DNA of 5,309 nt, from the NCBI GenBank assembly GCA_002702965.1, contig PADE01000044.1:1-5309 (forward strand), given 5' to 3'. The translations under genes and the position numbers were made by a program. The stretch is from Planctomycetaceae bacterium. Lineage in GTDB: Bacteria; Planctomycetota; Planctomycetia; Pirellulales; Pirellulaceae. This document shows positions 1-5,309 of this stretch, piece after piece. The notes beneath the pieces are model-generated. The model had not been told where the DNA came from, did no database searches, and saw only the letters and a program-made list of their open reading frames with translations. Position 1 is the stretch's first letter. The number at the start of each line of letters is the position of its first letter.

Positions 1-467
1 GGGGCATCTTCGCGCATCGCGTCCAGCACCCAGGTCACCGCGGGCATCGGCTCATACTCGACTTTGATCAGCTGGGCTGCTTCGGCCGCGGCGTGTGAAT
101 TGATGGCAGCCACCGCAGCCACCGCCTGCCCTTTATAAAACACCTTCTGGCGGGCCAAGATGTTGTCACCCAGATGCGCCAGATTGACCACGCCTTCGCC
201 TAGGTCCACCATCTTGTCTACGAGATCTGGCATGTCGCTAGAGGTGATGACCGCCAGTACACCCGGGTGTTGCTTTGCGGCGGAAACATCGATCGAGAGA
301 ATCTTGGCATGCGCGTGCGGGCTGCGCAGGACCTTCCCGTAGACCATCTTCGTGAATTTCACATCGGCCCCGTACTTGGCCTTGCCAGTTACCTTGTCCG
401 CACCATCATGCCGAATTGGACGGGTGCCGATGACCTTGTAGGGGGGAGCGGGAGTCGGGCTGTTCAT
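1..467 (-). CDS. Molybdenum hydroxylase large (molybdopterin-binding) subunit, N-terminal part, cut by window edge
   Basis: This is the first 155 codons of a xanthine dehydrogenase/aldehyde oxidase/CO dehydrogenase-type large subunit; such proteins are usually about 700-800 residues, so most of the gene lies left of position 1. The translation starts MNSPTPAPPYKVIGTRPIRH. It then shows the family's a/b-hammerhead domain: DGADKVTGKAKYGAD (21-35), the LRSPHAHAKI segment (47-56), HPGVLAVIT (67-75) and the GQAVAAVAA strand (113-121), followed by AAEAAQLIKVEYEPMPAV (127-144). The subunit would bind the molybdenum cytosine dinucleotide or molybdopterin cofactor and hydroxylate the substrate. The Mo-binding and substrate residues are beyond the window, so the substrate is unknown, and CO dehydrogenase can be neither claimed nor excluded. 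The ATG start at 467-465 fits the family N-terminus. The purine-rich GAGAGG directly touches it, which is too close for a normal ribosome binding site. It is the last visible gene of the hydroxylase operon, 141 bp after the 2Fe-2S gene. Confidence 0.93.
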   Translation of the reverse strand, partial: MNSPTPAPPYKVIGTRPIRHDGADKVTGKAKYGADVKFTKMVYGKVLRSPHAHAKILSIDVSAAKQHPGVLAVITSSDMPDLVDKMVDLGEGVVNLAHLGDNILARQKVFYKGQAVAAVAAINSHAAAEAAQLIKVEYEPMPAVTWVLDAMREDA

Positions 468-608
468 CCTCTCAGGTCCTGTCGTAACACAGTGATGGGC
501 ATTTCTCGGGAAACTAGGGTCCTGCGTCAACTCGCGGCTGGGAGTTCCTCCCGATGCGCGGGCAAATCTCACAACATCCAATGTCGACGGGCGGTTTCTG
601 ACGCATCG

Positions 609-1091
609 TCACGCGCTCGGTTGCAGGCGGTCGGCCGCCTCTTGGATCGATCTCACGATCTTATCATAGCCAGTACAACGACACAGATTGCCGGCCAGGT
701 TAAACCGGATCTCGTTTTCGGTTGGATGCGGGTTGCGATCGAGCAACGCCTTGGCACCCACGATGAATCCAGGGGTACAGATGCCGCACTGCAGGGCCGC
801 TCCCTCGAGGAAGCACTGCTGCAGCGGATGCAAATGCCCTTGTTCGGCGATGCCTTCGATGGTCGTGATCGCGGCGCCTTCGGTTTCGACGGCGAGCACC
901 AGACAACTGTCAACAGGCAATCCGTCCAGCAACACGGTACAGGCACCACAATTGCCGTTGTTGCAGCCCTCTTTCGACCCGGTCAGACCCAACACCTCGC
1001 GCAGCACTTCGAGCAGGCTTTGCCGCGGCTCGCAGAGGAACTCGACTTCCTCGCCGTTGATGTTCGCCGTCACGTGCGTCTTCTTGGCCAC
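609..1091 (-). CDS. Molybdenum hydroxylase 2Fe-2S (small) subunit, CoxS-like
   Basis: This 160-residue protein is a full-length small subunit of a xanthine oxidase-family enzyme. It carries two 2Fe-2S clusters that pass electrons from the molybdenum centre to FAD. The N-terminal plant-ferredoxin-like domain has the cysteine set C43, C48, C51 and C63 (GCNNGNCGACTVLLDG, then DSC). The C-terminal four-helix [2Fe-2S]-binding domain has C102, C105, C137 and C139 (QCGICTPGFI and NLCRCTGYDKIV). All eight ligands are in place with family spacing. There is no signal peptide, as expected for a cytoplasmic enzyme. The start is GTG (1091-1089), preceded by AAGGAAG at 1104-1098 with a 6-nt spacer. The gene lies between the FAD subunit (115 bp upstream) and the large subunit (141 bp downstream) on the same strand, so the order is medium-small-large. 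The family is certain; the substrate is unknown. Confidence 0.97.
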   Translation of the reverse strand: MAKKTHVTANINGEEVEFLCEPRQSLLEVLREVLGLTGSKEGCNNGNCGACTVLLDGLPVDSCLVLAVETEGAAITTIEGIAEQGHLHPLQQCFLEGAALQCGICTPGFIVGAKALLDRNPHPTENEIRFNLAGNLCRCTGYDKIVRSIQEAADRLQPSA

Positions 1092-1097
1092 GATTTA

Positions 1098-1104
1098 CTT
1101 CCTT
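1098..1104 (-). promoter_or_regulatory. Ribosome binding site of the 2Fe-2S subunit gene
   Basis: On the minus strand AAGGAAG lies 6 nt upstream of a GTG codon at 1091-1089. It supports the GTG start, which is followed directly by the usual short lead-in to the ferredoxin domain. There is no competing ATG with a better site nearby. Confidence 0.65.
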
Positions 1105-1153
1105 GGTGAGGGATCTTCAAGTCCTGCTACCGCATCGCGGCGGCTCGTTTCGT

Positions 1154-1168
1154 GTTACCGCTGGTAAC
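1154..1168. repeat. Perfect 6-bp dyad (GTTACC-GCT-GGTAAC) between the FAD and 2Fe-2S subunit genes
   Basis: GTTACC and GGTAAC are exact inverted copies around a 3-nt centre, in the 115-bp gap between the FAD and 2Fe-2S subunit genes. About 15 bp away a looser version, TACC-7 nt-GGTA, occurs at about 1182-1197. No run of T follows on the minus strand, so it is not a standard intrinsic terminator. It could be a small mRNA hairpin that affects relative subunit expression, or a protein-binding dyad. Only the symmetry is seen; the function is a guess. Confidence 0.35.
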
Positions 1169-1206
1169 TCCACTCGGTCGCATACCAACAGCGGGTAGCG
1201 CGTGAG

Positions 1207-2118
1207 TCAGTGACCCGTATGCCCCGCGCCATCCTGGGCCCGTTGATACGCCAATGCCAGTGTGCGCTGTGTCAGCACACCGACTAGATGAACGCGGAAT
1301 TCCACGGTTCCACGCATGTCATCGATCGGGGAAGCCACTTTGCGCGCCAGTACACCGGCCTCGGCGAAGTTGTCCTCGTTGGGGGCCTTGCCGACCAGGA
1401 ACTGGCCCGCCTCGTCGGCCAGTACCGGTGTCGGGGCCACAGCACCGAGCGCAACGCGCGCCGCTTGAATCGTATCTCCCGCTTCATTCAACTCGATCCA
1501 AGACGCAGCCGACGCCACCGCGATGTCCATTTCATTACGAGGGATGAAACGCTGGAACGCCGACCCTGAGCCAGGCGGTGAAGGCGGTAACGTGATCGTC
1601 GCCAATAGCTCTCCTGGACTCAGTGTGTTTGTTCCCGGCCCGGTGCAAAAATCATTAACCGGAACGCTACGACGTCCGTCGGCAGCCGCCAAATGACACA
1701 CCGCTTGATGAACCATCAACGGCGGAATTCCATCAGCGGCGGGCGAGGAGTTGCACAAATTCCCACCGACACTTGCACGACTTTGAATTTGCCAACCACC
1801 GATGATGCGAGTCGCATCGACCAACGCGGGGTAGGCGTTCACCACCTCGGCATTGGTGTAGATTTGATAACACGGGGTGGCGGCACCCAAACGCAGCCCT
1901 GCGTCGGCAGAGTACTCGAGCTCAACCAACTCCGGGATCTTCTTTACATCAACCAGCAGATCCGCGTCTCGCATTCCCTCTCGCAACTGCACCAGAATAT
2001 CGGTGCCCCCCGCCAGGACGCGCGCTCGACCCTCGGCATCCCGCAACGCGGTTGCGGCGGCGGCGAGGTCCATAGGCGCAACGTATTGAAATCCACTCAA
2101 CGTTGTCAGCCCTCCCAT
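1207..2118 (-). CDS. Molybdenum hydroxylase FAD-binding (medium) subunit, CoxM-like
   Basis: This 303-residue protein is a full-length medium subunit of a xanthine oxidase-family enzyme; family members are about 270-300 residues. It takes electrons from the 2Fe-2S subunit onto FAD and passes them to the final acceptor. The PCMH-type FAD-binding domain shows AGGTDIL (36-42) and SVGGN followed by LCNSSPAAD (116-129), the two flavin pyrophosphate-binding motifs. RNEMDIAVASAA (194-205) follows, as is typical for the family, and then a CO-dehydrogenase flavoprotein C-terminal domain ending in DDMRGTVEFRVHLVGVLTQR (267-286). It is the first gene of the hydroxylase operon and lies behind a good sigma-70-like promoter. 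The start is ambiguous. The ATG at 2118 has no ribosome binding site, whereas a TTG at 2100 has GGGAGGG 9 nt upstream and would give the N-terminus (M)SGFQYVAPMDLA, which is closer to the family pattern. Confidence 0.95.
   Translation of the reverse strand: MGGLTTLSGFQYVAPMDLAAAATALRDAEGRARVLAGGTDILVQLREGMRDADLLVDVKKIPELVELEYSADAGLRLGAATPCYQIYTNAEVVNAYPALVDATRIIGGWQIQSRASVGGNLCNSSPAADGIPPLMVHQAVCHLAAADGRRSVPVNDFCTGPGTNTLSPGELLATITLPPSPPGSGSAFQRFIPRNEMDIAVASAASWIELNEAGDTIQAARVALGAVAPTPVLADEAGQFLVGKAPNEDNFAEAGVLARKVASPIDDMRGTVEFRVHLVGVLTQRTLALAYQRAQDGAGHTGH
2110..2116 (-). promoter_or_regulatory. Strong Shine-Dalgarno-like GGGAGGG that favours a TTG start for the FAD subunit
   Basis: GGGAGGG on the minus strand lies inside the first codons after the ATG at 2118 and 9 nt before an in-frame TTG at 2100-2098. 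Upstream of the ATG itself (GCAATCGGCGTGA) nothing resembles a ribosome binding site. This suggests that translation may start at 2100 and that the protein would then be 297 residues. Confidence 0.45.
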
Positions 2119-2184
2119 TCACGCCGATTGCCGGCCACAAGCGGGCCGCAACGGTCATCCTGTACCCAATTGACAGCGAATGGA

Positions 2185-2214
2185 ACTATGGTCATGTTGC
2201 GCGCCGATTGTCAA
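2185..2214 (-). promoter_or_regulatory. Sigma-70-like promoter of the hydroxylase operon
   Basis: On the minus strand a perfect -35 TTGACA (2214-2209) is followed by an 18-bp spacer and the -10-like hexamer CATAGT (2190-2185, 4 of 6 matches to TATAAT). Transcription would begin near 2178, about 60 nt before the ATG and about 78 nt before the alternative TTG of the FAD subunit gene. The position in the 166-bp gap between the peptidase and hydroxylase genes is right for an operon promoter. The call rests on consensus matching only. Confidence 0.5.
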
Positions 2215-2284
2215 GTCGCGACCCGACAAATTCGACCGCCGCGATCGGTTCGCTCGATGGTGCCGCCGCGCTGTCAGCGAGAAC

Positions 2285-3844
2285 TCAACGGTTGACGCCG
2301 AGGGTCGCCGTTTCGGCGATCACCAGCTGGGCGTATTCCCACTGACGCGCCACCGACGCAACGCGGGGCAGATTAGCCGCCAGCGCGACGCTCTCCAACA
2401 GCCGAATCAGACGCTGGCATTTCGCCCACTGCCGGTCGCGGTCGAGCTGTTCACGCGACAAACGGTTTATCTGACGCCGTAGGCGCGAGAAGCTCTTGAA
2501 GCTGGCGTGCGACTCGATGCAATCGACGATCGCAGCGGCCTCTTGCTGAATCATGTCGACTGCTTGTGGATGAAGAGGATTCGCCAATTCCGGCCACCGA
2601 TTGATCACCTCGCGCCGAATGCGGGTAGCGAGCTTGTCATACTGGGTCTGCAGTTTAGTACGGCGGGTTGCCTGTTCCTTTTTCTCCTTGTTCAGGCGCA
2701 GAGCCACCCTGTGAGCCTGACGCGCGCGGCGGGCATCAAACACCTCTAATTGTCCCGAGAGCCCCTCGAGAACAACCCGTTCCTCGGGGCGCGCCCAGGT
2801 AATCAGCTCATCGAACGCGGTGTCGGGATGCAACAACTCACGCTCGGGTTCCGGTGGTCGTTCCACGCCGGCCGCCTTGCGCCGCGCCGCCTTGGATCGT
2901 GATTTGGGCAAACGGCTATAGGCCCGCAAGAAGGCGTCGGACGTCTTGACCGAAATGTCAATCGTGGAAGACGTCAGCAGTGCGTAGGCGTGCGCCTCGG
3001 CAAAGGAAACAACCCCATCCTCGTTATAGTCACAACTGGACACGGCTTGCCCGGTTCTCGTGGCTCCGAGCATCGCAGCCCAAAAGTAGCTGCTGTACTC
3101 CTGATAGTTCTCCTCATTGATATCGGGTGTGCAACCGGCGGCCGGCCGTGTCTCGACGGTGGCATAAAATCCACAGCGGTTGGCTCGTGCCAGACCCTTC
3201 AACGGGTCCCCCTGGCGAAAGATGAGGTTGGCAAAACCGCCCGAGTAACACTGGACCATCACAACGACTACCGGAACTTCGGCCGGAACTTTGTCCAAAT
3301 GCCGGGTCAACTCGGTCATCAAAACGGGCTGGTTGTTCCATAAGAAAAGCTGCGTGTTCGCCGTTCGCTTCTTGTCCTTCGATTTACCGCCGTGCCCGGT
3401 CACATAAATCAGCAGGCGGTCACCCGGCTTCAACTGTGATCCCTCTTCGGCAAACCACTTCGACAGATTCGTACGCGTGGTGCCCCCCCTGACCCCCGGT
3501 ACTTGATGCGAGCGGTAGCGGTGATTCAGGTATTTGGTTTTCCGAAACACGCTCGCCAGCAGGAGATTGGCGCGCGGAACTCTGGCAGCCGCATCGACGT
3601 ATTGCAAGTCGCGTCCCGGATCGACGCCATCGCTGAAAAAAATATCGTGCTGGGTCGGTCCGTCAGGGTACTTCTGGGCCAGCAAATGCTGAAAAAACAG
3701 GACGTTCTTTTCCAATGAAATCTGGTTTCCAGTCGGTGCATAGCCACCGCCGATGGTAAGAAAATAGTCCGCTGCAGGAACCTGCGTCGCCACACACAGA
3801 ACACTCGCGATCAGCACCAGAGCCGGTAATACGCAACGTGTCAT
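2285..3844 (-). CDS. Secreted caspase/legumain-like (clan CD) cysteine peptidase homologue with EF-hand loop
   Basis: This 519-residue protein is a putative cysteine peptidase exported from the cytoplasm. Residues 1-25 form a signal peptide (basic start, hydrophobic core VLPALVLIASVLCVA, VPAA cleavage region). The mature N-terminal domain has the clan CD layout. A strand ends in the catalytic histidine, LLIYVTGHGGK (144-154, H151), and the next strand ends in the catalytic cysteine, VVVVMVQCYSGGF (192-204, C199). The segment CGFYAT...RPAAGCTPDI (224-242) and YSSYFWAAMLG (250-260) follow. DYNEDGVVSFAE (272-283) is a complete EF-hand calcium loop. Residues 314-326 are a basic linker, and about 340-519 are charged, Arg/Lys-rich and helical, probably partly coiled coil, with no recognised domain. 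ATG 3844 has GGAGAG 5 nt upstream. It could be a C13 (legumain-like) or C14 (metacaspase-like) member; peptidase activity and substrate are inferred, not shown. Confidence 0.85.
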   Translation of the reverse strand: MTRCVLPALVLIASVLCVATQVPAADYFLTIGGGYAPTGNQISLEKNVLFFQHLLAQKYPDGPTQHDIFFSDGVDPGRDLQYVDAAARVPRANLLLASVFRKTKYLNHRYRSHQVPGVRGGTTRTNLSKWFAEEGSQLKPGDRLLIYVTGHGGKSKDKKRTANTQLFLWNNQPVLMTELTRHLDKVPAEVPVVVVMVQCYSGGFANLIFRQGDPLKGLARANRCGFYATVETRPAAGCTPDINEENYQEYSSYFWAAMLGATRTGQAVSSCDYNEDGVVSFAEAHAYALLTSSTIDISVKTSDAFLRAYSRLPKSRSKAARRKAAGVERPPEPERELLHPDTAFDELITWARPEERVVLEGLSGQLEVFDARRARQAHRVALRLNKEKKEQATRRTKLQTQYDKLATRIRREVINRWPELANPLHPQAVDMIQQEAAAIVDCIESHASFKSFSRLRRQINRLSREQLDRDRQWAKCQRLIRLLESVALAANLPRVASVARQWEYAQLVIAETATLGVNR

Positions 3845-3849
3845 GGGTA

Positions 3850-3855
3850 CTCTCC
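3850..3855 (-). promoter_or_regulatory. Ribosome binding site of the peptidase gene
   Basis: GGAGAG on the minus strand lies 5 nt before the ATG at 3844-3842. The ATG opens directly into a well-formed signal peptide, so start and ribosome binding site agree. Confidence 0.6.
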
Positions 3856-3939
3856 GTGACCTGAGAGACGATGTCGGCGGATGGTATAGTCTGCAACCTA
3901 CTCCCCACTTCTAGCGCGGTCAAGAAAGCTTCTGCGCAG

Positions 3940-3969
3940 TTGCCCGGGTTGCATTCGACGTGCCATAAT
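3940..3969 (+). promoter_or_regulatory. Candidate promoter of the LarA-like gene
   Basis: In the 164-bp divergent intergenic region, TTGCCC (3940-3945, 4 of 6 to TTGACA) and CATAAT (3964-3969, 5 of 6 to TATAAT) are separated by 18 bp on the plus strand. The start of transcription would fall near 3976, about 33 nt before the ATG at 4009. If this is the promoter, the in-frame ATG at 3871 lies upstream of it and cannot be the start. It is a consensus match only. Confidence 0.3.
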
Positions 3970-4008
3970 GGGGTCTCGTTCGACTTGCCACCCCGCGGGA
4001 CACAATCC

Positions 4009-5307
4009 ATGGCCGATCTTCCGCTCGTCTTTCGCGCCCGACAGCACTTCCAGGACCCTTGCATCGAGGACGTGGCCGCCGAAGTTGAGGCGCAGCTCTC
4101 GCGGCTCGCATTGGGCGACGTGATCAAACCCGGTCAGTCGGTCGCGATCAGCGCCGGCAGCCGCGGAATTGCCAACATTCCGATCATCATCAAAGCGATT
4201 GTCGACCACGTGAAACGGCTCCAAGGTGAGCCGTTTGTGGTACCCGCGATGGGGAGTCACGGAGGGGGCGAGGCGGACGGACAGAAGAAGATACTGGAGT
4301 CGTACGGGATCACCGAGGAATTCTGTGGGTGCCCGATCCGGGCCACGATGGAAACCGTCATCGTCTGCGACGCCACTGAGGGATTCCCGGTCCACTTTGA
4401 TCAATTCGCTTTTGAGGCCGATCATGTCGTCGTCTGCGGCCGCGTCAAACCCCACACCAACTTTGCGGGGGACATCGAAAGCGGGCTAATGAAGATGATG
4501 CTGATCGGGTTGGGCAAACACAACGGCGCCAGGATCTACCACCGGGCAATTCAAGACTACAGCTTTGGCCAAATCGTCCGTAGCGTGGCTCGGGAAGTAC
4601 TCGCCAAATGCCGTATCGTCGCCGGGCTGGCAATCGTCGAGAATGCGCTCGACGAAACAGCACTGCTCGAAGCGGTCGCTCCTGCGGATTTTGAAGAACG
4701 CGAAAAGGAACTACTGGTCTTGGCCAAGCAGTGGATTCCCAAGCTACCGTTCCCCAAAACCGATGTCTTGATCATCGATGAAATTGGCAAGAACATCAGT
4801 GGTTCGGGGATGGATACCAACGTGGTAGGACGCAAGTTCCTCGATCACCGAGCAGCCGAAGACGAATTTCCCAAAGTCAAACAAATTTGTGTCCGTGGCC
4901 TGACCGAGAAGACCCACGGCAATGCCGCGGGAATCGGTCTGGCTGAATTCTGCCGTTCACGCGTGATCCACGGGATGGACGTTTACGCAACCCGGACCAA
5001 TTGCCTGACCGGTGGACACGCCACCGGCGCCATGCCACCACTGGATTACGAGACCGATCGCGACATGCTCGAGCATGCCTATCAGGTCGTGGGCTTGGTC
5101 GATCCGGAAGAATCCGGCCTGTTGTGGATCCGCAACACGCTGGAGGTGACCGAGCTGGAATGTTCCGTCGCTTACTGGGACCGGGCCCAGGGTGCGGAGA
5201 ACCTGGAAGTGCTCAGCGAACCGCGTCCCCTGCCGCTCGGAGACGACGGAAACTTGCCCGATGATTTTCTGCTCGCTCACGGGGCCCCGGTCGCCGAAGT
5301 CGGTTAA
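4009..5307 (+). CDS. LarA-superfamily (DUF2088) protein, putative nickel-pincer-dependent 2-hydroxyacid racemase/epimerase
   Basis: This 432-residue cytoplasmic protein resembles lactate racemase LarA, which interconverts hydroxyacid stereoisomers by hydride transfer to a nickel-pincer nucleotide bound to a lysine. Visible motifs: SAGSRGI (48-54, R52), GSHGGGEADGQKK (82-94, H84), GRVKPHTNFAGDIESGLMKM (144-163, H149 and K162) and IYHRA (176-180, H178). These match in order and near spacing the Arg, His, His, Lys and His recalled from Lactobacillus plantarum LarA (R75, H108, H174, K184, H200), with three extra residues between H149 and K162. DEIGKNISGSGMDTNVVGR (257-275) marks a LarA-like subgroup whose substrate I do not know. 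Start: the frame is open from an ATG at 3871, but the family-like sequence begins only at MADLPLVF (4009), behind a weak CGGGA-type site. No cofactor-synthesis genes (larB, larC, larE) are in the window, and lactate as substrate is not supported. It is transcribed divergently from the peptidase gene. Confidence 0.85.
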   Translation: MADLPLVFRARQHFQDPCIEDVAAEVEAQLSRLALGDVIKPGQSVAISAGSRGIANIPIIIKAIVDHVKRLQGEPFVVPAMGSHGGGEADGQKKILESYGITEEFCGCPIRATMETVIVCDATEGFPVHFDQFAFEADHVVVCGRVKPHTNFAGDIESGLMKMMLIGLGKHNGARIYHRAIQDYSFGQIVRSVAREVLAKCRIVAGLAIVENALDETALLEAVAPADFEEREKELLVLAKQWIPKLPFPKTDVLIIDEIGKNISGSGMDTNVVGRKFLDHRAAEDEFPKVKQICVRGLTEKTHGNAAGIGLAEFCRSRVIHGMDVYATRTNCLTGGHATGAMPPLDYETDRDMLEHAYQVVGLVDPEESGLLWIRNTLEVTELECSVAYWDRAQGAENLEVLSEPRPLPLGDDGNLPDDFLLAHGAPVAEVG

Positions 5308-5309
5308 CG

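Larger units (their letters stand above)
2101..2279. repeat. Three copies of a TGACARCG motif around the hydroxylase operon promoter
   Basis: TGACAGCG occurs on the plus strand at 2171-2178, and the same octamer on the minus strand at 2276-2269, where it sits in the short palindrome CGCTG-T-CAGCG (2269-2279). A one-mismatch copy, TGACAACG, lies on the minus strand at 2108-2101, at the start of the FAD subunit gene. Together they flank the TTGACA/CATAGT promoter on both sides. They may be operator half-sites for a local regulator, but the motif is short and shares TGACA with the -35 element, so chance is possible. Confidence 0.25.

Noticed and set aside
540..552. Small hairpin GGGAG-TTC-CTCCC between the 2Fe-2S and large subunit genes, considered as a terminator
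   Set aside because: The stem is only 5 bp and no T-rich run follows on the minus strand.
267..1109. Long plus-strand open frame of 280 codons
   Set aside because: It runs antisense across the well-supported large and 2Fe-2S subunit genes. Its translation is Arg-, Gln- and His-rich with no recognisable domain, as expected of a shadow frame in GC-rich DNA.
2170..2175. Plus-strand TTGACA considered as a -35 element
   Set aside because: The best -10 at the right distance (CATGTT) matches only 3 of 6 bases, and no plus-strand gene follows.
1693..2295. Plus-strand open frame of 200 codons
   Set aside because: It is antisense to the FAD subunit gene and its promoter region, has low-complexity composition and no motif.
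3778..3844. Lipoprotein reading of the peptidase N-terminus (Cys17 in SVLC)
   Set aside because: The residues before the Cys (S-V-L) do not match the usual L-A/S-G/A-C lipobox, and a normal cleavage region (VPAA) follows.
3871..4008. 46-codon N-terminal extension of the LarA-like protein from the ATG at 3871
   Set aside because: The frame is open, but the residues resemble no LarA N-terminus. The region holds the candidate promoter, and the start would lie only 26 bp from the divergent peptidase start.
3898..4455. Minus-strand open frame of 185 codons, with another at 3663-4127
   Set aside because: Both overlap the LarA-like or the peptidase gene in other frames and show no family features; their composition is that of shadow frames.
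1..5309. A single multi-gene system joining the peptidase, the LarA-like protein and the hydroxylase
   Set aside because: Orientation, separate promoters and ribosome binding sites, and different cell compartments (exported peptidase against cytoplasmic enzymes) give no positive support beyond proximity.

Overview
The window carries five protein-coding genes. Four lie on the minus strand and one on the plus strand. GC content is fairly high, and no tRNA, rRNA, CRISPR array, insertion sequence or phage gene was seen. The gene mix (a secreted caspase/legumain-like protein with an EF-hand loop, a LarA-like protein, and a three-subunit molybdenum hydroxylase) looks like a free-living planctomycete or a close relative. 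That assignment is inferred from remembered family resemblance and was not tested by a search.

Layout from right to left. At 4009-5307 (+) is a LarA-superfamily (DUF2088) protein. The histidines and the lysine that hold and use the nickel-pincer cofactor appear to be conserved. A 164-bp divergent intergenic region (3845-4008) separates it from a 519-residue secreted clan-CD cysteine peptidase homologue (2285-3844, -) with a His/Cys dyad, a textbook EF-hand loop and a long basic, probably coiled-coil C-terminal half. A second gap (2119-2284) holds the best promoter in the window: TTGACA, 18 bp, CATAGT on the minus strand. It drives a molybdenum hydroxylase operon in the order FAD subunit (1207-2118), 2Fe-2S subunit (609-1091), molybdopterin subunit (467 and leftward, cut by the window edge). 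This is the medium-small-large order of coxMSL-type clusters.

The three hydroxylase genes should make one enzyme. The large subunit oxidises the substrate at Mo, electrons pass through two 2Fe-2S clusters in the small subunit, and they leave via FAD in the medium subunit. The substrate cannot be read from this window because the active-site part of the large subunit lies outside it. No sequence evidence ties the peptidase or the LarA-like protein to the hydroxylase beyond proximity. The peptidase has its own ribosome binding site, and the hydroxylase has its own promoter.

No gene-free stretch exceeds 300 bases. The gaps are 468-608, 1092-1206, 2119-2284 and 3845-4008. The first two, inside the hydroxylase operon, are unusually wide for genes of one enzyme. 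They contain only small dyads and ribosome binding sites that I can recognise.
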